Shown piece after piece: positions 1 through 10,189 of a DNA stretch of 64,000 nt; within the stretch, counting starts at the first letter, position 1, and each line of letters opens with the position of its first letter. Under the pieces are notes generated by a model. The model had not been told where the DNA came from. It saw nothing but the letters and a program-made list of their open reading frames with translations, and did not search any database. A program made the position numbers and the translations under genes. Source of the stretch: CAWCVR01 sp963799105 (GTDB lineage: Bacteria > Acidobacteriota > Terriglobia > Bryobacterales > Bryobacteraceae); contig CAWCVR010000002.1 in NCBI GenBank assembly GCA_963799105.1, positions 620,001 through 684,000 on the forward strand, given 5' to 3'.

Positions 1-1
1 G

Positions 2-1135
2 GGCACGGTTCACAGCGGAAAGCTGGCCGCCTGGTACGCCGCCGAGTGGCGCAAACGCGCTCCCGCCCAGCGGCCGCACACGCTGGTGTTCGGCATCGGC
101 GACGACGCCAACCTGCCGCTGCTTCAGGCGCTGGCGGGCAACCACGGATATTTCGACTGGCTGCGGTCCACCGAGCCCGTCGATTTCAAGCTGCGCGCGT
201 TCCTGGCCAAGATCGGCCAGGAGCCGGTCGGGAACCTGTCGCTCGCGGTGACGCCCGCATCGAATGTGGACCTGGTCTACCCGCTGGAGGACTCGCATTT
301 CGCGGGCTCCCTGGCCACCTGGGCCGGGCTGTACAAAGCGCCGCTCCCGCAAGCCACCTTCACTGTGCAAGGCATCCGCGACCGGCAGCCGCTCGGGATC
401 TCGGCCGCCGCCGCGTTGCCGGCCGCCGCCACCGATCATCCCGATCTGCCCCGCACCTGGGCTCAGGCGCGCGTGGACGCTCTCCTCGCCAAGATCGAAC
501 GGGACGGCGAGGACCGCGCCAGCATCGACGAGATCATCCGGCTTTCGAGGAAGTACAAGTTCGTCACGCCGTACACGTCCTTCCTGGCCGTGCCGCGCGC
601 ACTCTTGCGGCCGCGCGTCATCCAGCCGGGCGACCCGGTGCTGCGGGTGAAGGCCGACGCGTCCATCGTCTCGGTGATTGCGCTATTTCCCTTCGGCCTC
701 ACCAAGTCGCTGCGCTATCTGAAGGGGGAAGACACCTGGCAGACGCGCTTCCTGGCGCCTGTGGATATGGCGGACGGCGTGTACAGCGTGCGCCTGGTTC
801 TTCGCGACCGCAACGGCGGCGTGTATCGGGAATCCAAGACCTTCGTAATCGCCAGCCACCCGCCGGTGCTGCGCGCGCGCCTGGAAAGATCGCGCGTGCA
901 CGCCGGCGAAACGGTGCGCATCTCCGCACAGGTTTCGGGGACGGCGCGCACCATCACGGCGCGGATGTACGGAGCGCTGCCGGTGGCGCTTCACTGGAAC
1001 GGCGCGGTGCGGGCGAATACCGGCGAGATAGGGGCGCCGGCGAATCTGCCGCCGGGCCGGTACACGGTTCACGTCACGGCCGAGGACATTGCCCACAACA
1101 TCGGAACCGAGGAGGTGGCCCTTGAAATTTGGTGA
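2..1135 (+). CDS. VWA-domain protein, C-terminal part (5' end outside window)
   Basis: The reading frame is open from the window edge to TGA at 1133-1135, so this is the 3' part of a longer gene; GTG at 86 lies inside the domain and is not the start. The first ~80 residues read like the end of a von Willebrand factor A fold (VFGIGDDANLPLL, then a stretch with FDWLRSTEPVDFKLRAF), as in VIT/VWA proteins of Acidobacteria. The rest is hydrophilic and beta-rich (VYSVRLVLRDRNGG, GRYTVHVTAEDIAHN), resembling an Ig-like extracytoplasmic module. Probably an exported binding or scaffold protein in the same transcription unit as the TPR protein that follows. Substrate unknown. Confidence 0.75.
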   Translation, partial: GTVHSGKLAAWYAAEWRKRAPAQRPHTLVFGIGDDANLPLLQALAGNHGYFDWLRSTEPVDFKLRAFLAKIGQEPVGNLSLAVTPASNVDLVYPLEDSHFAGSLATWAGLYKAPLPQATFTVQGIRDRQPLGISAAAALPAAATDHPDLPRTWAQARVDALLAKIERDGEDRASIDEIIRLSRKYKFVTPYTSFLAVPRALLRPRVIQPGDPVLRVKADASIVSVIALFPFGLTKSLRYLKGEDTWQTRFLAPVDMADGVYSVRLVLRDRNGGVYRESKTFVIASHPPVLRARLERSRVHAGETVRISAQVSGTARTITARMYGALPVALHWNGAVRANTGEIGAPANLPPGRYTVHVTAEDIAHNIGTEEVALEIW

Positions 1136-1146
1136 GCGATTCCGAA

Positions 1147-1431
1147 GGCGGGATGCCAGCCCGCCGCAGGCTGCCAGCCTGCCCCACATAGCGCCGAGAT
1201 CTCCTCTGAGCTCTGGTAGGGTGCGTGCTATGTACTACTACGTGTCAAATTCTTCGCGCGCCGCGACGGTTTTATGTGGGGCAGGTTGTCAACCTGCGGC
1301 CGATTGTCAATCGGCCCGGCGAGCGAAGCTCGCCTGCGCGCGAGGCGATCTGGCCCCCGGCAGCCCGGAATATCCCGCGCGGTTGGGTTGCGGCTCCGCT
1401 GCTCTGCGGGGCAGGCTGTCAACCTGCGGCC
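1147..1431 (+). repeat. Composite palindromic repeat, locus A
   Basis: This stretch between the VWA gene and the TPR gene consists of repeat modules. An inverted unit at 1147-1188 contains GCAGGCTGCCAGCCTGC. A 39-base tag lies at 1231-1269 (begins TGTACTACTAC). A unit at 1275-1316 contains GCAGGTTGTCAACCTGC followed by GGCCGATTGTCAATCGGCC. A shorter unit lies at 1405-1431. Each palindrome has 6-9 bp arms around a short centre. The 1275-1316 unit recurs identically at 15552-15593 and the tag recurs at 15699-15737. Apart from the repeat the interval holds no recognisable gene; open frames through it (including ATG 1230) only translate the repeat. Confidence 0.85.
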
Positions 1432-1448
1432 CCGCGTTCCGCCGCGGT

Positions 1449-4400
1449 GTGATTGCCGCGGCACTCCTGCTCTGCGGCGCATTCCTGGTTCGCGGCGCGC
1501 TCGAACCCTGGGTGCAGCACATTCCCTCGGGGCCGGCGATTGCGGCGCTCTTCCGAGGCGTGCCCATGCCCGGCGGCACGGTTCCCATCCTGCTGCCGCC
1601 TCGCGAAACCCGGCCGGCGCTGACCACGCTCCTCGCGGGCGCGCCGCGCGATGCCATGCTCTACCGGCTGCGGGCGCGGGAAGCCGAAGTGGCGCTGGAT
1701 TTCGCGGCGGCCGAAGCGGATTGGCGCAGCTACTCGCGGAACGCATCCGACCGCTATGGCGCACAAATCGAACTCGCCGATTTCTTCCATCGGCGCGGCC
1801 GGCCGCGCGACGAACTGGCCACGCTGCGAGAGGCCGCGAGCGCCCCGGACGATCCGACCCAGCCGGCAGCCCGGCAGCGCGGTTGGCGCGCCTTCGAGCG
1901 CATGGCCGCCGTGGCGGAACGGGAAGCTCTGCCCGAAGCCGCGGCGGAACCAGTGTTCCGCGGCTGGGTGGCCCGCTATCCCAAGGATCCCGCCGCGTGG
2001 AGCAAGCTGATCGGGCATCTCGCCGCCAACCGTCAATTCGCCGCCGCCGAGACGGAAATCGCCGGCTACGGGCGCGCCTTCCAGGACGAACTGGAACCGG
2101 TGCGGATGCGCGCCTCGCTGCGTGTGAGCCGCGGCTCCGCGGCCGCCGCCATCGCGGTCTACGATACCGCCTTTCAGCCGCTGTGGCCGGAAGAGATGAC
2201 CGCCGGCTATTTCAAGCTGCTGCAGGAGCAGGGGCAGCTTCGGGACTTTTCGGGGCGGGCGCACACCGCGCTGGCCGCCAACCCCGCGGACTTGAATGCC
2301 ACCGCGCGGCTCTTCCACTATTATCGCTTCCAGAACAATCCGGCCGCGGCGCGCCGGACGCTGCTCGAATTCCGCAGCGCCAGGGAATCCGGCCGCGAGG
2401 CGTGGACGGCCGATGAGTTGCAAACCCTGGCGCAACTCTTCGAGCGGGCGCCCGACGTGAACGAAGCCGCGCGCCTGTACTACGCGCTCTACAACGTCCC
2501 GCCGGCCGGCGGCGCGCACACCGAGCAGGCGCTGTACGGCCTGGCCAACCTGTTGCTCACCGCGCCCGATCAGCCCATCCAGTTCGGGTCGGGCGATCTT
2601 TCCTTCTATCGGGACATCGCCACCATCGACGCGTCGCCCGGCTTTCTCAACGGCATTCTCTCGCTGCTGCTGAACTGGACCGAACCCGGCTGGGAGTACC
2701 AGAAGCAGAACCAAAAATCGGCGGCCTACTTCCACCGCGCCGCGGGCAGCCGCCTGGTGAGCTTGCTGGAGAAGCGGTTCCCGCGATCCGCACACCTGGC
2801 TCCCTTGCGCGCCGAGCTGGTTTCCGCCTACGCGGCATACGGCGACGATGCCACCGCGATTCGCGCCGGCCGCGAGTACCTGGCCGCATTTCCCGCCGGG
2901 GAGGAGCGCGTTTCCGTGGCCATGCAGGTAGCCGATGCCCTGGCGCGCGCCAACCGTAACGACGAGGAGTTTGCCCTCTACGACCAGTTGCTGCGCGAAC
3001 TGGCCGCCACGGCCAAGGGCGTGCCCATCGGCTGGAATCCGCAAGCGGAGGCGCAACCGCCGCAACCCGATGCGCCCCAGGACGAGCAGCCCGGCACGGA
3101 GTTCGGCCGCCCCCGGACCAACGCGAACCTCAGCGGCGCGCGCTCCGGCGAGTACGTCCAGGTGCTGGACAAGTATCTCTCGCGCCTGGCGTCCCTGCAC
3201 CGCACGCTGGACGCGCTGCGAGTGTATCGCACCGAGATCGACCGCAATCCCAATGACGCCGGCCTCTACCAGCGCCTGGGCGAATTCGTGGAACAGAACG
3301 GCATGTCCCGCGACGTCGAAGAGGTCTATGCCAAGGCGATTGCGAAATTCGCCGACCGCTCCTGGTATCACAAGCTGGCGCGATGGTATCTGCGCAGGAA
3401 GGAATACGGCGCTCTCGAAAAGATCAGCCGCGACGCGATCGCAGTGTTCTCCGGCGCGGATCTCGAACGGTACTTCGGCGAAATCGTCAATGCCACCCAT
3501 CCCGATGCCGCGCTATACCGCCAGTTGAACCGGTACGCGCACGAACGCTTTCCCGAAGACCTGGTCTTCGTGAACAATCTGATCGGAGCCTACGAGCGCC
3601 GCGAGACCCAGGACGACGCCGCGGCCGAGAGCCTGCTGCGCCAGTACTGGTTTTACGATTCGGGGTTGAGCACGCGGCTCTTCCGGCGCCTTTCGGCGCA
3701 GGGGCGCCTGTATCCCGAGATGGCGGAGATTCGCGCCGGCAATCCCGGAATCGCCAACGGACAGTTCGACCAGGCGGTCGCCGCCAATCCGGCCGCGGTG
3801 CAATTTGCCGCCGAAGCGGAGGCGTGGCTCTCGCATTTCGAGGCCGCGGCTCCGGCGGCGCGCGCGCTGGCCACCGCCTATCCGGGGCGGCGCGATTTCA
3901 CCACCAGAGCGTCCTCGCTCCACCGGTCGCTGGCGGCATTCTACCCTGGTGACACCGAAATCGCCGTCACACTGGCCGGTTACGAGCAACAGGCCGACCC
4001 GCGAGACCCGGGCATCCTGGCGCGAATGGGCGACATTTACGCCGACCGCGAACTCTTCGGCCGCGCCCGCGTTTTCTGGGAGCGCATGCCCGCCACGCAG
4101 CCGGGCAAGCCCGAAGCCTACCTGGACACCGCGGCCGTGTATTGGGATTACTACCGCTACGACGATGCGCTGCGCTGGATCGCCGCCGCGCGCCAGAAGT
4201 TCGGCGACGCCGCGTTGTTCGCCTACCAGGCCGGCGCCATTTACGAAGGCAAGCGGGATACCACCGGGGCCGTGCGCGAGTACCTGGCCGGCGCCCTGCA
4301 TGGCGAGACGTCCGCCAGCGGCCGGCTGACCGCCCTGCTGAACCGGCCGGAGACCCGCGGCGCGATCGACCGCGCCACCGCGGATGCCGTGGCCACGCAC

Positions 4401-7400
4401 GCCACGCCCGAGGCCGTGGCCCTGCGCATCTCGGTGCTGGAGACGCTCGATCGGCGTCAGGACCTGGCGGCGTTTCTCGAAGCGCGCGTGGATGCAGAGA
4501 CCTCGTATTCCGCTCTCGCCGACTTGCAGGAAACCGCGCGCCGCCTGGGCTTCGACCCTATCGAGGAGCGCGCCAGCGAGCGCATGGCCGCCGTCACTGG
4601 CGACCCCGTCGATAAGATGCGCCTCACGCTGGCCCACGCGCGGCTGCTCGAATCGAAGAAGGAGATCGCCGCCGCGGCCAGCGCCGTGGACGCCCTCTAC
4701 CGCGGCCATCCGCTGATTCTCGGGGTGGTGCGCGCCGCCGTCGATTTTCACGTGCGCAACGGCCAGCCCGCGCCGGCCGTCGACATTCTGCTCGAAGCCT
4801 CCAAACATGCCCGCGCCGATCTGGCCGCGCAGTTCACGCTGGAAGCGGCGCGCGTCGAAACCGCGGCCGGCCAGACGGAACGCGCCCGCGCTCTGCTGGC
4901 GGGGTTGCTCGAAGCCGAGCCGCTGCGCACCGAATACCTCGCCGCCATGGCGGACACGTATCTCCAGGCCAAGGACGACCGCGGCTTCCGCGATTTCGAA
5001 CTCCCCATCATCCAGCGGCTGAAGCAATCCCAGTTGACGCCCACGGAGCGGCTGGAACGGGTCGCCACCATCCGCCGCGGCTTGATCCCCGCGCTGGAGC
5101 GCTTGCAGGACGCCGCCGGCGCCGTGGACCAGTACATCGAAGTGGTGGACAGTTACCCCGAGGACGAAGCGCTCGCCCGGGAAGCCGCGGCCTACGCCGT
5201 GGCGCACAACCAGGCCGCGCGGATGCTGGCGTTCTATCGCAAAACCGTCGCCGGCGCGCCGCTCGACTACCGCTGGCCCATCGTGCTGGGCCGCATGGAG
5301 ACCGTGACCGAAGACTACGCAGCGGCCATCGCCGATTACGAGCGCGCTATCAAGGCGCGGCCCGATCGAGCGGATGTGTTCGAAGCCAAGGCGCGCCTGG
5401 AAGAGCGGCTCATGCGCTTCGACGACGCCATCAGGAGCTACTCGCGCCTCTACGAGCTGGCCTACCACGATCCGCAATACCTCATCAAAGTGGCCGGGTT
5501 GCAGGCGCGGTCCGGCCGAAACGCGGAAGCGGTGGCCGCGTTGAAGACCGCTATAATCGGCACGCGGAGAGAAACCGCCAAGGCGGATTTCGCCATCGCG
5601 GAGCAGCTTGAATCGTGGCACATCTTGCCCGATGCCGTGACGTTCGTCGAGCGCGGCGCAAGCCTGGCGGGCGATGCGCTCTTCAGCCTGAATGACTACT
5701 CGGGGCCGGGCCATGCGATGACGTATGCGCGCATCATGGCTCGCGCGCGCCGCATGGATGCGGTGCTGCCCCGCCTGGGCGGCAATCCCTGGGCGGACCG
5801 GCAGGCGGAGCAGCCGGCCGGCGCCATCATTTCCGAAACGTACACGCCCGAAGAGAAGGCGGCTTTCGAGCGGCTCTTGACCGCCCAGGCCGCGCGCGCC
5901 GGGAGCGGCGCCGGGTTGCTGAACATCGCCCCGTTCGCCGGGCTGGCGGAGGTGGAGGCCCGATGGCGGCTCGCAGCGATGGCTGCCCAGTCGGAGGGAG
6001 TCGATGGGCGGTTTGTTGCGCTTGAATCGGAACGCGGCCTGTATGGCGACCTGGGCCGCCAGTTGGAAGCGTACGCAGCGGCGAACCCAGGGAAGCCGGT
6101 CGAGGCGCCCGCTCTGGACCGGGCTGCACAGGCATACATCGCGCAGGGCGACATCGATGGCGAGATGCGCGTCATGCGGAAGGCACTGGCGCGCAACTCG
6201 CTCGTGGGCCCGTTGCTGGACCGTTACCTGGAGCTGCTCGCGTCGCGGTCTCCGGAGGAGTTGCTGGCGGTGATCCGCGGCAACTCTTCCGACGACGTCC
6301 GCAACCGCGCGGTGCAACACGCCATCGGCAGCGGCCGCTCGATCCTGACATACTCCGCCGTGCAAACTCGCGGGCGCGCGCTGCCTCCGGTCTGGACCAG
6401 GGCGTACACCGCTCTCGCCGGCCACTATCTCGGCGACCGTTCCCCCGCCGTGGACGCCGCGTTCCAGGCGGCGCTCGACACGCGCACCATCGGCGAACGG
6501 CTGCGGAACCCGCTCAAGCCCGATTCGGTTATCGTGGGCGCCGTCTGGTTCTATTACGGTGCGCGTTACGGCGACTACCTCGCCGCCGGCCAGAACGCCG
6601 CGGCCGATGCCTGGCTGCCTGCGCCGCTGGAGGCTGCGCCGGGCGATCCCGGCGCTTACATGGCGGTGGGCGATTCCTACGCGGAAGCAGGCGCCGGCGC
6701 CAAGGCCATCGTGCAATACGAGAAAGCGCTTCAGCTCGACGCGGACCGCGGCGATGCCTATGATCGCATGGCCCGCGTGCTGTGGAGCGAAGAGCGGCGG
6801 CCCGAAGCCATCTCCCGCTGGAAATCCGCGCTGGCCGCGTTTCAGCGAATTCAAAGCCGCGGCGGGACGCTTCCCGAAGCGTTCTGGGGCCGCGTGGCGG
6901 AGACGTTCACCGATATCGGCAAGCGCCAGGCATTGCTGCCGCTGCGCAACGATATGGCGCGGCTGCTTCGCGATTACTACCGGCGGAATGGCCAGTACCG
7001 GCTCCTCGATCTCATCCAACCGGCTGCGCGCGCGTCCATCGCTTCGCGACAGGATGTCGGATGGCTGGCGGAACAGGGGCCGTCCGCGGACCCCCCGGAC
7101 ACGGTCATTGAGGCGTTGATGCAAACGCCCGGCCTCACCGATGCACAGCGCACCTCGCTGCAGCGCGACCTGGTGGCGCTGCTTGCCCGGCGCGCGGAAA
7201 CCCACTTCGGCGACGTCCGCACAAACGCCGTGGCGCAGGCCGCGGCAGCCCGCCTGCGGCTGATCGAGATGCTTCTGACGGCCGGCGATGTGAAGGCGGC
7301 TTCGGAGGAATGGCGCCTGGTCCCCGCCGATGCAGCCGGCCGCTGCGCCGTGGAAATCCGCCTGGCCGCGCGCGAGAGCTCTCTCGATGCGCTTCTGGAG

Positions 7401-8471
7401 CGGTACCGCACCGAGGCGCAGCCGGCGCCGTCCGCCGAGGACCTCCGCAAGGCGTGGGAGGGCTTGCGGCGCGAGCACCGCGAAACGGAAGCCCGCGCGG
7501 TGCTGGAGTTTCTCTTCGAGCGCGAAATCCACAATGGGCAACTGGTTGCGGCCAACTTTCTGGGCCTCGCCGAAGTGAAGCTCGAGCGCAACGATGCGCC
7601 GGCAGCTCTGGCGCTGCTGAACCGCATGGCCCTGGTGGCGGAAGACGGGTTCGACACCCTGTTGCCCGCTGCCGAACTACTCGGCAAATTTGGAAAGACC
7701 GCCGAGGCCGCGGACTTTCTCCGCAGGCGCGTGCGTGCCGTCCCCTGGGACGCGGACGCCCGGCTGCAACTGGCGCGCGCCGTGCCCGCCGAGCGCGACC
7801 GCTGGGCGGCCAGCGTGGTGGCCGACACGCAGGCCGCCTACAAACTGCGCGCCGAAGCCGCGCGCCTGACCGCCTCCGGGGCGGCATCCGGGAGCGAGCT
7901 GGCGCTGCTATCGGCGAGCCCCGTGCAGCCCGACGCCGCCGCGAAACCGTTCCAGGTGGAGGCGCGCATCGATGCGGCGCGGGCCGCCTCCGCGCCCGAT
8001 ATCAAGCTGCGGCTGTGGATGGAGGCGCTGGCCATCGATCCCACCGACGAACGCGTCCGCACCGGCGCGATCTTCGCGGCTGTCGCCCAGCGCAGCGACC
8101 ACCTCGCGCTGGCGCTCGACGAAACCGGCTCGCAGTTGCGGAGCGGGAGTGGCGGCTACCGGCTGCCCGACAACGTCCTCCCATCGCCGCAGCCCCAGCG
8201 TACCGACGCGGAGAAGGCAACGATCGAGGAAGCGCTCTCCCAGGCCGCGGATCGCATCGGCGATCTGGCCGCCGCGCAGGCGCACCTGCGCACCGCCTTC
8301 GATTTGCGCCCGCCCGAACGGCGGGATGCGCTGAAACCCATGCTGGACGCTTTCGCGGCCGAACAGAACCGCCGCGCCACCAACACCGCGCGCCAGCCGG
8401 CGGTCAAGAACGCGATTGAACAGACTCAGGTGGTGCGCCCCCGCATCCTCATCCTCAGGAGTGCCCAATGA
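1449..8471 (+). CDS. Giant exported tetratricopeptide-repeat protein (~2340 aa)
   Basis: A very long protein made almost entirely of alanine-rich helix pairs typical of TPR arrays (for example ALQLDADRGDAYDRMARVLW and DYERAIKARPDRADVFEAKA). I chose GTG 1449 because it directly precedes a signal-peptide or membrane-anchor stretch (IAAALLLCGAFLVRGA); the frame stays open upstream to ATG 1089, but that extension only translates palindromic repeats. No clear Shine-Dalgarno sequence supports 1449. No catalytic motif was seen. Probably an envelope scaffold. The stop overlaps the next start by four bases, so the two are probably translated together. Confidence 0.8.
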   Translation: MIAAALLLCGAFLVRGALEPWVQHIPSGPAIAALFRGVPMPGGTVPILLPPRETRPALTTLLAGAPRDAMLYRLRAREAEVALDFAAAEADWRSYSRNASDRYGAQIELADFFHRRGRPRDELATLREAASAPDDPTQPAARQRGWRAFERMAAVAEREALPEAAAEPVFRGWVARYPKDPAAWSKLIGHLAANRQFAAAETEIAGYGRAFQDELEPVRMRASLRVSRGSAAAAIAVYDTAFQPLWPEEMTAGYFKLLQEQGQLRDFSGRAHTALAANPADLNATARLFHYYRFQNNPAAARRTLLEFRSARESGREAWTADELQTLAQLFERAPDVNEAARLYYALYNVPPAGGAHTEQALYGLANLLLTAPDQPIQFGSGDLSFYRDIATIDASPGFLNGILSLLLNWTEPGWEYQKQNQKSAAYFHRAAGSRLVSLLEKRFPRSAHLAPLRAELVSAYAAYGDDATAIRAGREYLAAFPAGEERVSVAMQVADALARANRNDEEFALYDQLLRELAATAKGVPIGWNPQAEAQPPQPDAPQDEQPGTEFGRPRTNANLSGARSGEYVQVLDKYLSRLASLHRTLDALRVYRTEIDRNPNDAGLYQRLGEFVEQNGMSRDVEEVYAKAIAKFADRSWYHKLARWYLRRKEYGALEKISRDAIAVFSGADLERYFGEIVNATHPDAALYRQLNRYAHERFPEDLVFVNNLIGAYERRETQDDAAAESLLRQYWFYDSGLSTRLFRRLSAQGRLYPEMAEIRAGNPGIANGQFDQAVAANPAAVQFAAEAEAWLSHFEAAAPAARALATAYPGRRDFTTRASSLHRSLAAFYPGDTEIAVTLAGYEQQADPRDPGILARMGDIYADRELFGRARVFWERMPATQPGKPEAYLDTAAVYWDYYRYDDALRWIAAARQKFGDAALFAYQAGAIYEGKRDTTGAVREYLAGALHGETSASGRLTALLNRPETRGAIDRATADAVATHATPEAVALRISVLETLDRRQDLAAFLEARVDAETSYSALADLQETARRLGFDPIEERASERMAAVTGDPVDKMRLTLAHARLLESKKEIAAAASAVDALYRGHPLILGVVRAAVDFHVRNGQPAPAVDILLEASKHARADLAAQFTLEAARVETAAGQTERARALLAGLLEAEPLRTEYLAAMADTYLQAKDDRGFRDFELPIIQRLKQSQLTPTERLERVATIRRGLIPALERLQDAAGAVDQYIEVVDSYPEDEALAREAAAYAVAHNQAARMLAFYRKTVAGAPLDYRWPIVLGRMETVTEDYAAAIADYERAIKARPDRADVFEAKARLEERLMRFDDAIRSYSRLYELAYHDPQYLIKVAGLQARSGRNAEAVAALKTAIIGTRRETAKADFAIAEQLESWHILPDAVTFVERGASLAGDALFSLNDYSGPGHAMTYARIMARARRMDAVLPRLGGNPWADRQAEQPAGAIISETYTPEEKAAFERLLTAQAARAGSGAGLLNIAPFAGLAEVEARWRLAAMAAQSEGVDGRFVALESERGLYGDLGRQLEAYAAANPGKPVEAPALDRAAQAYIAQGDIDGEMRVMRKALARNSLVGPLLDRYLELLASRSPEELLAVIRGNSSDDVRNRAVQHAIGSGRSILTYSAVQTRGRALPPVWTRAYTALAGHYLGDRSPAVDAAFQAALDTRTIGERLRNPLKPDSVIVGAVWFYYGARYGDYLAAGQNAAADAWLPAPLEAAPGDPGAYMAVGDSYAEAGAGAKAIVQYEKALQLDADRGDAYDRMARVLWSEERRPEAISRWKSALAAFQRIQSRGGTLPEAFWGRVAETFTDIGKRQALLPLRNDMARLLRDYYRRNGQYRLLDLIQPAARASIASRQDVGWLAEQGPSADPPDTVIEALMQTPGLTDAQRTSLQRDLVALLARRAETHFGDVRTNAVAQAAAARLRLIEMLLTAGDVKAASEEWRLVPADAAGRCAVEIRLAARESSLDALLERYRTEAQPAPSAEDLRKAWEGLRREHRETEARAVLEFLFEREIHNGQLVAANFLGLAEVKLERNDAPAALALLNRMALVAEDGFDTLLPAAELLGKFGKTAEAADFLRRRVRAVPWDADARLQLARAVPAERDRWAASVVADTQAAYKLRAEAARLTASGAASGSELALLSASPVQPDAAAKPFQVEARIDAARAASAPDIKLRLWMEALAIDPTDERVRTGAIFAAVAQRSDHLALALDETGSQLRSGSGGYRLPDNVLPSPQPQRTDAEKATIEEALSQAADRIGDLAAAQAHLRTAFDLRPPERRDALKPMLDAFAAEQNRRATNTARQPAVKNAIEQTQVVRPRILILRSAQ

Positions 8472-10174
8472 AACGTGCCCTGCCGGTTACCGCGCTGCTT
8501 CTGGCCGCGGCGGGATATGTGTGCCTGCAGACGGCGCCGCCGGCTCCCGACCCGGCAACGCTCATGCCCAGCGGCGCATTGCTCTACCTGGAAGCGCCGG
8601 ACTTTGGACGCCTGCTTCGCGATTGGGATGCATCCCGGGCGAAGGCCGATTGGCTGGCGAGCGATAACTACGCGGTGTTCTCGCGCTCCAACCTGTTCTC
8701 CAAGCTGTCCGGCGTGTACAGCCAATACGGCGCGGCCGCGGGGTTTTTCCCCGGCATCAAGAGCGTTACCGAAATCGCCGGGAGCGATTCCGCGCTGGCG
8801 CTCTATGGACTCCGCGACGTCGAGTTCCTGTACGTCAGCCGCATCGCCGATGCCGACCTGATGAAGAGCCAACTGTGGGCTGTCCGCGACAAGTTCGAGC
8901 GGCGCCAGGCCGGCGGCGTTTCTTTCTTCCAGCGCACCGACCCGGCATCCCGGCGCACGGTCGCTTTCGCCTTCTCCCGGAGCCACCTGTTTCTCGCCAC
9001 GCGCACCGATCTCCTGGCTCAGGCGCTCGAACTACTGGCCGGCGGCGCTGGTCCGAGCCTCGCCTCGGACCGCTGGTATCGCGAAGCGGTGGCCGCGGCG
9101 CAGGGTCCCGGGGAGTTGCGATTGGCCATGAACCTCGACGCCCTCGTCAAGACCGCGGCGTTTCGTTCCTACTGGGTGCAGGGCAACGGCGCCGCAGTCC
9201 GCCGGTATTGGGCCGGCGTGGCCGACGTGAAGCGGTCTGGCGGCAATATCACTGAGAGCCGCGTGCTGCTCCACGCGCCCTCGCCGGCGAGCGGCAACTC
9301 AGCCGCCGTCTCCAGCCTGCTGGCTCTGGTTCCACCGGAAGCGGGCCTCTACAAGGCGTGGGGCGTCGAAGATTCCTCCGAAGCGGCGGCCCTGATCGTG
9401 GCAAAGCTGATTGCGCCCTCGCCGGCGCGGGTGCGCGATTGGCGCGCTGCCCCCGCGGCGCCTTCGCCCGATTCCCACGCGGGCAGCGAGGGCGATCTGG
9501 AAACCCGCATCGACGAGCAGCCGCTCGCGGAGGACGCGGGCATCGCCGGTTCCATGGCCGCCGCGCGCGCTCTCGTCAACCAGGCCGGTGCGCACGCCCT
9601 CCTGTTAGTGCAGTCGAGCGCACCCGCCGAGGGAACGTTCGTTCCGATGTCTTCGACGATCGTGCTGGCGGGCGCCGGGGAGTGGGACCGCGACTCCGTG
9701 CGGAATCCGCTTTCCTCCGCCGCCGGAAAGTTGTGGACCACCTCGCAACTCGGCGCCGGATGGGTTGGCGAGACGGCCGGGCGGCATTCCGTCGAACGCC
9801 TGGACGGCCTGGGAACGCTGATGTTCGCGATTCGCGGGCGGCTTCTGTTCCTGGCCAACGACTCACGGCTGCTCGCCGCCACGCTCGATCGCGTGGGGAC
9901 GGCCGCACCCGCGGAGGCTTTCACGTACGCCGCCGGATTCCGGCATTCGCGCGAGCGCGCCAACTTCGAGCGCATCATGGCGGCGCTGGACTTCGCCGGA
10001 TCCACTGGAGATCCGGAAGACGGGCAGGAGTCCCGCGCCGGCGCGCCGGCGTTCTTCTCCAGGAATATCGGCAGCCTGAGCCGCGCCCTCTCGAAGGTCG
10101 CCGAGGTCCGCGTGACGGAGGAGGAGAGAGGTGCCGCCACGCTCCAGACGGTGGTGTATCGATTGGGGCAGTGA
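8468..10174 (+). CDS. Exported hypothetical protein (DUF3352-like)
   Basis: 568 residues with an N-terminal signal peptide or anchor (RALPVTALLLAAAGYVCLQ). ATG 8468 overlaps the upstream stop and has AGGAG about six bases before it. The body begins with PSGALLYLEAPDFGRLLRDW, a pattern I associate with DUF3352-like proteins that assess large exported substrates; this is a loose resemblance, not a firm assignment. No catalytic motif or further membrane segment is evident. Its coupling to the giant TPR protein, and the VWA protein upstream, suggest one envelope complex. Function unknown. Confidence 0.7.
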   Translation: MKRALPVTALLLAAAGYVCLQTAPPAPDPATLMPSGALLYLEAPDFGRLLRDWDASRAKADWLASDNYAVFSRSNLFSKLSGVYSQYGAAAGFFPGIKSVTEIAGSDSALALYGLRDVEFLYVSRIADADLMKSQLWAVRDKFERRQAGGVSFFQRTDPASRRTVAFAFSRSHLFLATRTDLLAQALELLAGGAGPSLASDRWYREAVAAAQGPGELRLAMNLDALVKTAAFRSYWVQGNGAAVRRYWAGVADVKRSGGNITESRVLLHAPSPASGNSAAVSSLLALVPPEAGLYKAWGVEDSSEAAALIVAKLIAPSPARVRDWRAAPAAPSPDSHAGSEGDLETRIDEQPLAEDAGIAGSMAAARALVNQAGAHALLLVQSSAPAEGTFVPMSSTIVLAGAGEWDRDSVRNPLSSAAGKLWTTSQLGAGWVGETAGRHSVERLDGLGTLMFAIRGRLLFLANDSRLLAATLDRVGTAAPAEAFTYAAGFRHSRERANFERIMAALDFAGSTGDPEDGQESRAGAPAFFSRNIGSLSRALSKVAEVRVTEEERGAATLQTVVYRLGQ

Positions 10175-10189
10175 GCCTACAATTGGTGC

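Noticed and set aside
1275..1316. CRISPR repeat or integron attC site
   Set aside because: No regular spacing, no spacers or cas genes, and no attC R/L boxes or integrase; a dispersed hairpin repeat explains it better.
1089..1448. Upstream extension of the giant TPR protein to ATG 1089 or ATG 1230
   Set aside because: It translates only repeat sequence and overlaps the VWA gene; the signal peptide begins at 1449.
1419..7541. Very long open frames antisense to the giant TPR gene
   Set aside because: GC-rich coding DNA with few stops on the opposite strand gives such frames; their translations are Arg/Gly/Gln-rich without family motifs.
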